Of a stretch of DNA of 42,321 nucleotides, positions 24,285 through 31,653 are shown piece by piece (positions within the stretch are counted from its first letter, which is position 1; every line of letters starts with the position of its first letter). The DNA is from a virus: positions 426 to 42,746 of IMG/VR virus record IMGVR_UViG_3300030103_001002; one strand, given 5' to 3'. Position numbers and translations under genes: made by a program. The notes under the pieces are model-generated. The model did no database searches and was not told the DNA's origin. It was given only the letters and a program-made list of their open reading frames with translations.

Positions 24285-24620
24285 ATGTTGGATGAGGGTC
24301 TCACCCTCTGTTGTTCACCACTTATCATCATGCAACCAAAGTCACGTACTTCCACATGCGTCAAGACTGTTGACGTATCTCCACTCACTGGCACAGCCAT
24401 TGTTGAGTTCTTAACTGGTACACGCTACGAGTACAACAACGTATCTCGCAGAGCTATTGCCAATCTACTTGCACAACCTAACATGAGTCTTGGCTTCTGG
24501 GTCAACGCTAATTGTAAGGTTAAAGGTGTTAAGTGTAGAGAGATCACACCTACATCTTTCTACAAACAAAAACTTGCAAAGGTCAGACTTGTGCAAGAAC
24601 CTGTACTTCCTCAAATCTAA
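24285..24620 (+). CDS. KTSC-domain-like small protein
   Basis: 111 residues from ATG at 24285, one base after the methyltransferase stop; ATG at 24330 is an alternative start. Residues 30-75 (VDVSPLTGTAIVEFLTGTRY, then YNNVSRRAIANLLAQ) follow the KTSC pattern: a beta strand, a G-x-x-Y-x-Y-x-x-V turn, a helix and then an S-x-G-x-W-V-N segment. KTSC domains occur in phage and bacterial proteins, often fused to nucleic-acid enzymes; the role is unknown. Confidence 0.55.
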   Translation: MLDEGLTLCCSPLIIMQPKSRTSTCVKTVDVSPLTGTAIVEFLTGTRYEYNNVSRRAIANLLAQPNMSLGFWVNANCKVKGVKCREITPTSFYKQKLAKVRLVQEPVLPQI

Positions 24621-24820
24621 TGCCAACCATGACTGTTACTTTTGACCGCAGTGTAGCCTCCTCTATCTTGGAGGCTGGCTACTCCTATACACCATCTGGA
24701 AATTCCACTATCGCTGTGGATTTCGATTCAGACAGAGACATCTACGATGCACTAGCTGACGCTGGGCTTAACCACATTGCAGACTCTGTGATCTACACCA
24801 ATTACTATGAAGTTAATTGA
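24620..24820 (+). CDS. Small hypothetical early protein
   Basis: 66 residues, ATG overlapping the previous stop by one base. Acidic, with a likely beta-helix arrangement (MTVTFDRSVASSILEAGYSY, ADAGLNHIADSVIY). Ends 14 bases inside the endonuclease VII gene. No family recognised. Confidence 0.55.
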   Translation: MPTMTVTFDRSVASSILEAGYSYTPSGNSTIAVDFDSDRDIYDALADAGLNHIADSVIYTNYYEVN

Positions 24821-25187
24821 AAGTGAGATCCAAGAAGCCTACAAATCAGGACAGGCTAAACAGTGCAAAGAGTGTGGAGATCTCAAACTTCTCAAAGACT
24901 TTCCGCTCTTCAGTACTGCGGGAGCAGGTCGCAAGAATACTTGCAAGCATTGCTCCAACCACCAAGCAACGGTCAGACGTAGACTGAGACGGCAGCATCC
25001 TGTACCTGCCCCAGGCGATTGCCCAGCATGCGGTAGGCATACTACTAACTGGGTTCTTGACCACGATCACAAAACTGACAGATTCAGAGGCTACATCTGC
25101 GACTCCTGCAACGTAGCTTTTGGTAAGTTTGGTGACGACCCTTCCACAATGCAACGCTCACTTACTTGGCTTCAATCACATGGCTGA
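24807..25187 (+). CDS. Endonuclease VII-like Holliday junction resolvase
   Basis: 126 residues. The fold is that of T4 endonuclease VII (His-Me finger nuclease with a zinc site): CKECGDLKLLKDFP and CKHCSNHQ supply zinc ligands, CPACGR a second pair, and LDHDHKTDRFRGYICDSCN the active site with the DHDH and N residues, followed by GKFGDD. These enzymes cut branched DNA during packaging or recombination. Unusually, a T7-type endonuclease I is also encoded at 29231. Confidence 0.88.
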   Translation: MKLIESEIQEAYKSGQAKQCKECGDLKLLKDFPLFSTAGAGRKNTCKHCSNHQATVRRRLRRQHPVPAPGDCPACGRHTTNWVLDHDHKTDRFRGYICDSCNVAFGKFGDDPSTMQRSLTWLQSHG

Positions 25188-25440
25188 CATTATCGACCTC
25201 AAACCAAAAGAAGAACAGCAGTACATCCAAACCTTTGACTGCTGTGACGACCCGATTGTCTTTACAATCACACGACATTCTCCATACTTAGATGATGGTA
25301 CGATATGTGGAGTGTTTGATTCCATTGACACCACAATGGTTAGACTCAGACGTATCATGCAAAGTCCAAGAGACGGTGACAAGTTCATTGTTGAGGCACA
25401 CAACCTACGCAACATCAACCAAGAGGAGGACTTGAATTGA
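25180..25440 (+). CDS. Small hypothetical early protein
   Basis: 86 residues from the ATG at 25180, overlapping the endonuclease VII stop. Contains a Cys pair (FDCCDDPIVF) and alternating charged and hydrophobic residues (VRLRRIMQSPRDGDKFIVEA). Upstream in-frame codons lie in the preceding gene and are rejected. Function unknown. Confidence 0.55.
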   Translation: MADIIDLKPKEEQQYIQTFDCCDDPIVFTITRHSPYLDDGTICGVFDSIDTTMVRLRRIMQSPRDGDKFIVEAHNLRNINQEEDLN

Positions 25441-25565
25441 GTACACCACACGCACAAGAACGCCTCGAAACTATCTTTGAGGAGGTAAAGGCTGCTTTCC
25501 CTTATTACGATGAGGAAAGGCAAGCTGAGATTGCCATGAAAAGATTTGATGAAGAGCTTGTATGA
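25437..25565 (+). CDS. Very small hypothetical protein (42 aa)
   Basis: TTG start at 25437 overlapping the previous TGA by four bases, GAGG-rich upstream. It is strongly acidic and helical (ERLETIFEEVKAAFPYYDEE). The stop overlaps the next ATG (TATGA). Tight overlaps at both ends support it as a real gene; no function visible. Confidence 0.5.
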   Translation: MSTPHAQERLETIFEEVKAAFPYYDEERQAEIAMKRFDEELV

Positions 25566-25678
25566 AAGCGTGCCTCATTATGCTTGCCATCTCATTGTCC
25601 ATGCAGAGCTGCCAGTACGTAGTTTACATGCACAATAAGGACAACCCACCAACTAAAAATCAAATACGAATCTGGTAA
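25562..25678 (+). CDS. Possible small lipoprotein (38 aa)
   Basis: Starts MKACLIMLAISLSMQSCQYV: a Lys, a hydrophobic core and then MQSC, which is a weak lipobox with the Cys at residue 17. The mature part would be only about 22 residues (ending NQIRIW). Phage lipoproteins of this size include spanin outer subunits and superinfection-exclusion factors, but this is an early-region gene and no partner is evident. The lipobox lacks the usual Leu and Ala/Gly, so confidence is modest. Confidence 0.4.
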   Translation: MKACLIMLAISLSMQSCQYVVYMHNKDNPPTKNQIRIW

Positions 25679-25679
25679 C

Positions 25680-25973
25680 ATGAGAAAAGACCCATTTGAA
25701 AACCGAATACGAGAGCTAAACAAGTGGCGTGCCACAGACGAACTTACTCAAGTCACGTTTGATATGGGTCACGAGGCAGCTCTCACCTGGGATCTTCCCG
25801 CAGCTTATGTATGTGTCGTCCGAGCTGTAAAGCAAGACGGCACTATACAAGAAAAAGCATACCGCCAAGCCACTGCAGCAAAACGGTTCATGAAAGGTTT
25901 ACTCATGAATGATGATGACTATGTTGTCATGACTAGCAATGCTGTAATGGATACCCAACATGACATACCATGA
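25680..25973 (+). CDS. Hypothetical early protein
   Basis: 97 residues, starting one base after the previous stop. The N-terminal part is charged (FENRIRELNKWRATDE), the middle hydrophobic (LPAAYVCVVRAVKQDG), and a Lys/Arg-containing helix follows (QATAAKRFMKGLL). Ends overlapping the next ATG by four bases. No recognisable family. Confidence 0.55.
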   Translation: MRKDPFENRIRELNKWRATDELTQVTFDMGHEAALTWDLPAAYVCVVRAVKQDGTIQEKAYRQATAAKRFMKGLLMNDDDYVVMTSNAVMDTQHDIP

Positions 25974-26239
25974 ATCCACACGATTTATCCGAGATACTTG
26001 ATCGACTCGGTTACTACATAGATGATGAGACAGGTGAGGTGATGCTAGAAATAGATCCCTGTGGCCCTCCCATCATTGACAACCTAATGGTTATACTTGC
26101 AGCTCAAGGGTTGCTACAAACTAAACGTAATCCAGAGTATGAAGTAGGTTTTTACTTACCAAACTGGAAATGTTTTGATAACATGGAGGAGTACTGTAAA
26201 GTGTTTCCCTACGAACCCCAATGTAAACTCTATGACTAA
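25970..26239 (+). CDS. Hypothetical early protein
   Basis: 89 residues, acidic (MNPHDLSEILDRLGYYIDDE) with three Cys in the second half (DPCGPP, NWKCFDNMEEYC, PQCKLYD). Placed just ahead of the RNA polymerase. Function unknown. Confidence 0.55.
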   Translation: MNPHDLSEILDRLGYYIDDETGEVMLEIDPCGPPIIDNLMVILAAQGLLQTKRNPEYEVGFYLPNWKCFDNMEEYCKVFPYEPQCKLYD

Positions 26240-26486
26240 TTTGACACAACGACAAATTGACCGCTTAGATGATTATGAATACTCTCTTTTCCTAGCTTAT
26301 GGTGACTCATTCAGACCTACATCGACAGTTTCTACTAGAACAGGAAGCGATCAGCTGTGGGAGGCAAAGGCTTCACGATTCCATAGAGAAACTAGAAGGC
26401 AAATCCTACGCTTCCGCAAGCGTTTATGGGGTGTCATCAATCAGAGAGGCACTACCCTATCTTATTACCAAGGTCGAAAGTACTAA
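26232..26486 (+). CDS. Possible gene overlapping the RNA polymerase start
   Basis: 84 codons from ATG at 26232, of which the last 188 bases lie in a different frame inside the start of the RNA polymerase gene. The first 22 residues (MTNLTQRQIDRLDDYEYSLF) cover DNA not used by another gene, but the rest shadows polymerase codons and is Arg-rich in the way shadow frames often are. It may be a short real gene, a leader for translational coupling, or nothing. Confidence 0.3.
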   Translation: MTNLTQRQIDRLDDYEYSLFLAYGDSFRPTSTVSTRTGSDQLWEAKASRFHRETRRQILRFRKRLWGVINQRGTTLSYYQGRKY

Positions 26487-28647
26487 GTTTAAACTTAAAA
26501 CAGGTCAAGCTGGTAAGTTTTACAAAGACATAGCTCTTTACCTTGATGACCTCGAACCTCTAGCCATCGCAACTATTCTACTCAAGATCACATTTGACAG
26601 AGTATTTAGCACACAGAGAGGAGCTAACCTTATCACTCCTATGCTGGTTGCTCTTGGCTCTGCACTTGAATCAGAGTGTAAGTTCAGATGGTACAAGAAA
26701 GAACATCCTGCGTTGATGCACTACATCAGTGAGAAATACTTTCATAACTCATGTGGTACACGACAAAAAGAGATCATAGCTAGTCAGAAGTTTGGACAAC
26801 GTGACATCAGATGGCAGCCCTGGAATATCAAAACCAAGACATCACTTGGCAGGTGGGGTCTATTAATTGTTATGGAAACTACACAGTGGTTTTCTGTTAA
26901 CAAACGTAAGACACATCGCAAACGATATGAATACAGGGTAGTTCCTACTGATTTGTTTAATCAAAGACGAGCTGAACTCATAAAATCTGCTGAGTTATTT
27001 GCTGGTATACCTTGGCCAATGCTAGTCGTACCAGACGATTGGGGGTACAATGATGATGGTACTATTATCTACGGTGGTTACTTGACTAACCGTATGATGA
27101 AGGGTCATGATCTTACTCGAAAGGGAAACCCCATCATAATACACGGAGAAGCACCGATGAACTTCTTAAACAAGTTACAGCGGGTCAAGTACTGTGTTAA
27201 TCAGCACGTGCTGCACATAGCAGATAAGATGAGGTTGAGAGGTAGAATTATAGGTAAGTTTATACCTATTAGTCCTACCACGAAGTTACCACGTCCTGTA
27301 GATGCAGACGAAAATCAGGAGAGCAACCTAGCTTGGAGACGAGCTATGGCAGAGGCTCACAATGCTGATCGAATAAACTTCAAACGATCAGTGCGGACAC
27401 GCACACAGTTAGAAGCTGCTGAGAAGTTTAAGGATGATGTCTTTTATTTATGTTGGTCTTTCGACTACAGAGGTAGAGCATATCCTATACCAGCCTTCCT
27501 AACACCACAAGACACAGACTTTGGTAAAGCATTATTGCGATTTGCTGATGAGTCTAGTGTGACAGATGAGGCAGAACTCTGGTTATCTTTCCAAGTAGCT
27601 ACCACCTACGGACTGGACAAAGAAACACTAGAGGACAGACATCAATGGGTGTCTGATAACACTGACCTTATAACCAAGGTCGCTACCGACCCAGAAGGAT
27701 ATTTACACCTTTGGGAAGAAGTTGACGAGCCTTGGCAATTTATGGCTGCTTGTCATGAATACTACCACTGCTGTATAGCTAAAGACAAGAAAACAACTGG
27801 TCTTATGGTTGCAGTTGATGCAACATGCTCTGGTCTACAGATCCTTGCTGGTCTAGCTAGAGACAAAAGCACAGCAGAGCTTGTAAATGTCGTACCTAGT
27901 AGTAAACCTAGTGACGCTTACAAAGCGGTGGCTGAGAAAGCAAAAGAGTTCTTACCTACATACATGCACCGTTGGATGAACAGATCCGTGTGCAAACGCA
28001 CGGTAATGACCATACCATACAATGCTACTAAGGATAGTAGTCGTAAGTACATACGTGAAGCATTACTTGAAGAGGGTATCGACCCCACAAAGGACGAGCT
28101 CACACAGGTCGTAAACGCTGTATACAACAGCATGGACTCTATAGTCCCAGGGCCAATGCAAGTGATGCGATGGATAAAGAAACATGTCGGACTTTACATC
28201 AGAAATGGTGCTAAAGAAGTTGAATGGGTCACACCGTCTGGGTTTATTGTCAATCAAAAAAGAGACGACATCGAAACCAAACAGATGGAGCTGCAGTTGT
28301 TAGGACGTACTTGTGTAAGATTACCTACTGGTAAAACTACACCAAGTCCTACTAAACATAAGTCTAGCACTGCCCCAAATTACATTCATTCATTCGATGC
28401 TTCGATTCTTCACAGATCATTTACTCAATTCGATGAACCATTCACAGTCATACATGACTCTGTTCTTTGCAGAGCAGGAGATATGGGAACACTCAATCGC
28501 CTTGTGCGAGAGACCTATACCAATATTTTTTCCGAAGAGTGTTGGCTCTCCAAATTTGCAGAGACAATCAATGCCTCAGAACCACCACCAATCGTTGGGA
28601 CACTAGACCCAAAGGTTGTATCTAATTCCACCTATTTTTTCTGTTAA
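26299..28647 (+). CDS. T7-like single-subunit RNA polymerase
   Basis: 782 residues, about 100 shorter than T7 gp1. It transcribes middle and late phage genes. Motifs in order: N-terminal EKLEGKSYASASVYG block; FDYRGRAYPIP (T7 FDWRGR); the catalytic Asp in VDATCSGLQILAGLAR; the fingers helix RSVCKRTVMTIPYNAT holding the T7 Lys631 and Tyr639 equivalents; and the palm HDS in FTVIHDSVL with its catalytic Asp. It ends with an FxC-type tail rather than the T7 Phe-Ala. A TAG just upstream rules out an earlier start. It carries at 27128 the repeat found again after the terminase. Confidence 0.96.
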   Translation: MVTHSDLHRQFLLEQEAISCGRQRLHDSIEKLEGKSYASASVYGVSSIREALPYLITKVESTKFKLKTGQAGKFYKDIALYLDDLEPLAIATILLKITFDRVFSTQRGANLITPMLVALGSALESECKFRWYKKEHPALMHYISEKYFHNSCGTRQKEIIASQKFGQRDIRWQPWNIKTKTSLGRWGLLIVMETTQWFSVNKRKTHRKRYEYRVVPTDLFNQRRAELIKSAELFAGIPWPMLVVPDDWGYNDDGTIIYGGYLTNRMMKGHDLTRKGNPIIIHGEAPMNFLNKLQRVKYCVNQHVLHIADKMRLRGRIIGKFIPISPTTKLPRPVDADENQESNLAWRRAMAEAHNADRINFKRSVRTRTQLEAAEKFKDDVFYLCWSFDYRGRAYPIPAFLTPQDTDFGKALLRFADESSVTDEAELWLSFQVATTYGLDKETLEDRHQWVSDNTDLITKVATDPEGYLHLWEEVDEPWQFMAACHEYYHCCIAKDKKTTGLMVAVDATCSGLQILAGLARDKSTAELVNVVPSSKPSDAYKAVAEKAKEFLPTYMHRWMNRSVCKRTVMTIPYNATKDSSRKYIREALLEEGIDPTKDELTQVVNAVYNSMDSIVPGPMQVMRWIKKHVGLYIRNGAKEVEWVTPSGFIVNQKRDDIETKQMELQLLGRTCVRLPTGKTTPSPTKHKSSTAPNYIHSFDASILHRSFTQFDEPFTVIHDSVLCRAGDMGTLNRLVRETYTNIFSEECWLSKFAETINASEPPPIVGTLDPKVVSNSTYFFC
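27128..27151 (+). repeat. Second copy of the 24-bp repeat, inside the RNA polymerase gene
   Basis: Identical to 21191-21214 except for one base (A at 27147). In frame it encodes part of NPIIIHGEAPMNF, so this copy is constrained by protein sequence and is likely the source of the intergenic copy if one derives from the other. Confidence 0.8.
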
Positions 28648-28649
28648 TT

Positions 28650-29231
28650 ATGAACACCCACGTAACTCAAGAACCAGTAACACTTGATGGCTTTCAAGCC
28701 GTACTCAAGCCTGGCGAATGGGGCTACAAGCTATCCGCACTTGTTCAAGAGGATTTAATTAGTACACTTGAAGAAGAGCGTGAGTCAGCTCTAGAATGGG
28801 CTAGAAGCAAGGCTAAGAACCCAAAGAGGGTTACAGTCAAGCCAGAGCCTTGGGAAGAGCTAGACAATCAGAAAGGTACATACCACATTCGTTTCAGCTG
28901 GAGAGATGGCGACAAGATCATACCAGTCGTTGTTGATACAGAAGGAACACAAATTCAAGACAAAGACACACCAGTCTACAGCGGTAGTAAAGTTAAGTTA
29001 GCTTTCTTCCAAAAACCATATGTCTTACCAAGCGGTGACATCGGTACATCATTGAAACTAAAAGCAGTACAAGTTGTTAGTCTTAACAGCGGAGCTGGTG
29101 TAGTAGACAATGGTGACATGACAGCCGAGGATGCCTCAGAGCTATTTGGTAAGTCAACTGGATTTAAGGTCGAAGATCCTAATGTTGTAGCAGATGGAAC
29201 TCCCAGCTCTGTAGAAGAGGACGACTTCTAA
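28650..29231 (+). CDS. Single-stranded DNA-binding protein (T7 gp2.5-like)
   Basis: 193 residues. OB-fold region with strands such as TYHIRFSWRDGDKIIPVVVD and KVKLAFFQKPYVLPSGDIGT, and an acidic C-terminal tail ending SSVEEDDF. The acidic tail with a final Phe is the feature by which T7 gp2.5 contacts polymerase and helicase. Starts two bases after the polymerase stop and ends at the next ATG. Confidence 0.88.
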   Translation: MNTHVTQEPVTLDGFQAVLKPGEWGYKLSALVQEDLISTLEEERESALEWARSKAKNPKRVTVKPEPWEELDNQKGTYHIRFSWRDGDKIIPVVVDTEGTQIQDKDTPVYSGSKVKLAFFQKPYVLPSGDIGTSLKLKAVQVVSLNSGAGVVDNGDMTAEDASELFGKSTGFKVEDPNVVADGTPSSVEEDDF

Positions 29232-29575
29232 TGCGTAGTCATTTGGAAGAGCAGGTTGCTGACTTGCTTGACGAGATGAAAGTACCATACCAGTATGAGG
29301 GCGAAAAGCTGACATACACCATAGAAGCTAAGTACATCCCTGATTTTAAGGTTGGGGATGTCTACTTAGAAACTAAAGGTTACTTTCCTCCAGAGCAAAG
29401 ACGCAAGATGAAAGCTGTGAAAGCAGCTAACCCAGACCTTGATATTCGTATCATCTTTCAATCCCCTCACAATAAAATAAACAAGCGTTCTAAAACTACC
29501 TACTCCATGTGGGCAGAAAAGAATGGTTTTCCTTGGTGTGCTTATTATGCAATCCCAGTTGACTGGCTCAGATGA
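29231..29575 (+). CDS. Endonuclease I, T7 gp3-like Holliday junction resolvase
   Basis: 114 residues. The PD-(D/E)xK nuclease core is clear: YIPDFKVGDVYLETKGYFPP contains the catalytic Asp, Glu and Lys (PDF...ETKG), followed by RRKMKAVKAANPDLDIRIIF and NKINKRSKTTYSMWAEKNGF, both typical of T7 endonuclease I. It debranches replicating DNA and degrades host DNA. It overlaps the primase-helicase by 29 bases. Confidence 0.92.
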   Translation: MRSHLEEQVADLLDEMKVPYQYEGEKLTYTIEAKYIPDFKVGDVYLETKGYFPPEQRRKMKAVKAANPDLDIRIIFQSPHNKINKRSKTTYSMWAEKNGFPWCAYYAIPVDWLR

Positions 29576-31142
29576 ATCAACATTCTTATATCACTCCAGC
29601 TGTCCTAGCTGTGGTTCGTCAGACGGTAATTCCGTGTATTCTGATGGACACACTTATTGCTTTGTATGCAATGCTTATAGTTCTGGAGGAGATGACGATA
29701 GTGGCAAACCCAAACAAACCGCAATGCTCAAAGGTAATCCTATTAAATTAGGAAAAAGAGGCTTGTCTGAAGAGACATGCCGTAAATATCGCATCCACAA
29801 GGACGGAGATACCCTTCGTATGCACTATTTTGACAAAAACGGTCAAGTTTGTGCAGCAAAAGTCAAAACGAAGGACAAAGACTTCTGGATGGAGGGTAAC
29901 AACACCGACTCTCAACTTTTTGGGCAAAATTTATTCCCAGATAAGGGTACAAGGCTTACCATATATGAAGGAGAGCTCGATGCAGCCTCTGGATGGGAAG
30001 CACAACCCAAATGGCCTCATGTATCCATACCAAATGGTGCAAAGGCTGCAAAGAAGGCATTACAAAGGGTTTTAGACCTGCTTCAAAACTATGAAGAGGT
30101 TGTTTTATTCTTTGATAATGATGAGGCTGGTAGACAGGCAGCACAAGAATGTGCGGAGCTACTACCGCCTGGAAAAGCAAAGATTGCAAGGCTTGAGAAG
30201 TACAAAGATGCTTCTGATGCACTACAAGCTGGCGACTCCGAGGCAATCAGACGTGCAATCTGGGATGCTAAAACATACAGACCAGACGGCATTGTTGATG
30301 CTAAATCTTTGCTTGAATTAATTACCACACCTACACCCCCCGCTGACCATGACTATCCATTCCAAGGACTCCAAGAAAAGTTACATGGCATACGATATGG
30401 AGAACTTATCACAATTACTGCAGGATCTGGAACAGGAAAATCATCCTTTTGCAGAGCCCTTGCAAGTGACCTTCTTAATAAAGGAGAACGGGTTGGTTAC
30501 TTGGCGTTGGAAGAATCTAACAGGAGATCTGCTCTTGGATTGATGTCTGCATCGCTAGGAAGATCTTATCATCTTGGAGAATATGAACGAACAGAACTCG
30601 AATACGCCTACAACAGTACTATTGCTAATTGGAATCTTTTTCTCTTCGATGGCTTTGGCAGTTATGACCCTAATACGATCTATTCACGAATCGAATACCT
30701 TGCCTGTGGATTGGAGTGTCGTATTATATTCCTCGATCATCTGAGTATATTGCTCAGTGGATTGGACGGAGATGAGAGACGTATGATAGATCAGACGATG
30801 ACCAAACTACGATCACTTGTTGAACGTACAGGCATTACCCTGTTTCTAGTCTCGCACCTTAGACGTACACAATCAGATCAGAACCATGAGGAGGGAGCCC
30901 GTATTACTCTTGGACAACTGCGAGGATCTGCTGCGATTGCACAGTTATCTGACACAGTTATTGCCCTCGAACGGGATCAACAGGATCCAAGCAAACGAGA
31001 TACTACGACTGTTAGAGTCCTCAAGAATCGTCATTCTGGGGAAGTTGGTATTGCCAACGAATTAACTTACCACCTTGAAACATGCACCTTTGAAGAAAAT
31101 GAAGCTACGCCCGACTTCAACCCAAGCACAGACTTCGGTTAA
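29547..31142 (+). CDS. Primase-helicase (T7 gp4-like)
   Basis: 531 residues from ATG at 29547 (an ATG at 29523 is possible but lies deeper in endonuclease I). N-terminal zinc site CPSCGSSDGNSVYSDGHTYC plus FVC; TOPRIM primase core with TIYEGELDAASGW and VVLFFDNDEAGRQA; and a DnaB-family helicase domain with Walker A GSGTGKSSF, Walker B IIFLDHLSILL and the ISA-type SHLRR segment. It unwinds DNA and lays down primers at the fork. The length is close to T7 gp4 (566). Confidence 0.95.
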   Translation: MQSQLTGSDESTFLYHSSCPSCGSSDGNSVYSDGHTYCFVCNAYSSGGDDDSGKPKQTAMLKGNPIKLGKRGLSEETCRKYRIHKDGDTLRMHYFDKNGQVCAAKVKTKDKDFWMEGNNTDSQLFGQNLFPDKGTRLTIYEGELDAASGWEAQPKWPHVSIPNGAKAAKKALQRVLDLLQNYEEVVLFFDNDEAGRQAAQECAELLPPGKAKIARLEKYKDASDALQAGDSEAIRRAIWDAKTYRPDGIVDAKSLLELITTPTPPADHDYPFQGLQEKLHGIRYGELITITAGSGTGKSSFCRALASDLLNKGERVGYLALEESNRRSALGLMSASLGRSYHLGEYERTELEYAYNSTIANWNLFLFDGFGSYDPNTIYSRIEYLACGLECRIIFLDHLSILLSGLDGDERRMIDQTMTKLRSLVERTGITLFLVSHLRRTQSDQNHEEGARITLGQLRGSAAIAQLSDTVIALERDQQDPSKRDTTTVRVLKNRHSGEVGIANELTYHLETCTFEENEATPDFNPSTDFG

Positions 31143-31653
31143 TCTAGCTTTTGATATAGAAACAGATGGTATCGACTCAACTCAAATACATTGTGTTGTA
31201 ACTCAAGACTTAAACACTGGTTTAGTTACTGAGTATAATGACCAGCCAACACCAAACTACAGCGTTGTTAATGCAGTTAATGAGCTGGAAGTGGCTGACA
31301 ATATCATTTCACACAATGGTATTATGTTTGACATACCAGAAATTAAAAAGCACTTTCCTTTTTTTGAAGGCAAGGCAAAACACTGGGACACTTTAATACT
31401 CAGTAGATTTTTCCATCCAAATTTATTAGACATTGACCTTAGACGTAAGTGGGCTATGATGCCAGCTCGTCTGTATGGTTCACACAGTCTCGAAGCCTAT
31501 GGTTACAGACTAAGATGTTTCAAAGATGGGTTTGGAAAGACGACTGACTGGAAGGAGTGGTCGCCAGAGATGCAGGAATACTGCAAAAAAGACGTTGTTA
31601 TCCTCGCTAAACTATGGACACATTTCCAAAAATCGCTGAAAGCGTTGTCCTAG
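31099..31653 (+). CDS. DNA polymerase 3'-5' exonuclease part (split gene)
   Basis: 184 residues from ATG at 31099; a TTG at 31075 is possible but deeper in the helicase gene. Exonuclease motifs are Exo I FDIETDG, Exo II NIISHNGIMFDIPE and Exo III YCKKDVVILAK. The gene stops just after Exo III, where family A polymerases normally continue into the polymerase domain. The next reading frame, -1 relative to it, carries that domain and overlaps by 40 bases. The two may be separate subunits or joined by frameshifting. Confidence 0.85.
   Translation: MKLRPTSTQAQTSVNLAFDIETDGIDSTQIHCVVTQDLNTGLVTEYNDQPTPNYSVVNAVNELEVADNIISHNGIMFDIPEIKKHFPFFEGKAKHWDTLILSRFFHPNLLDIDLRRKWAMMPARLYGSHSLEAYGYRLRCFKDGFGKTTDWKEWSPEMQEYCKKDVVILAKLWTHFQKSLKALS

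Noticed and set aside
30089-30328. Reverse-strand frames over the primase-helicase and similar antisense frames elsewhere
   Set aside because: All long minus-strand frames overlap well-supported plus-strand genes and show no family features.
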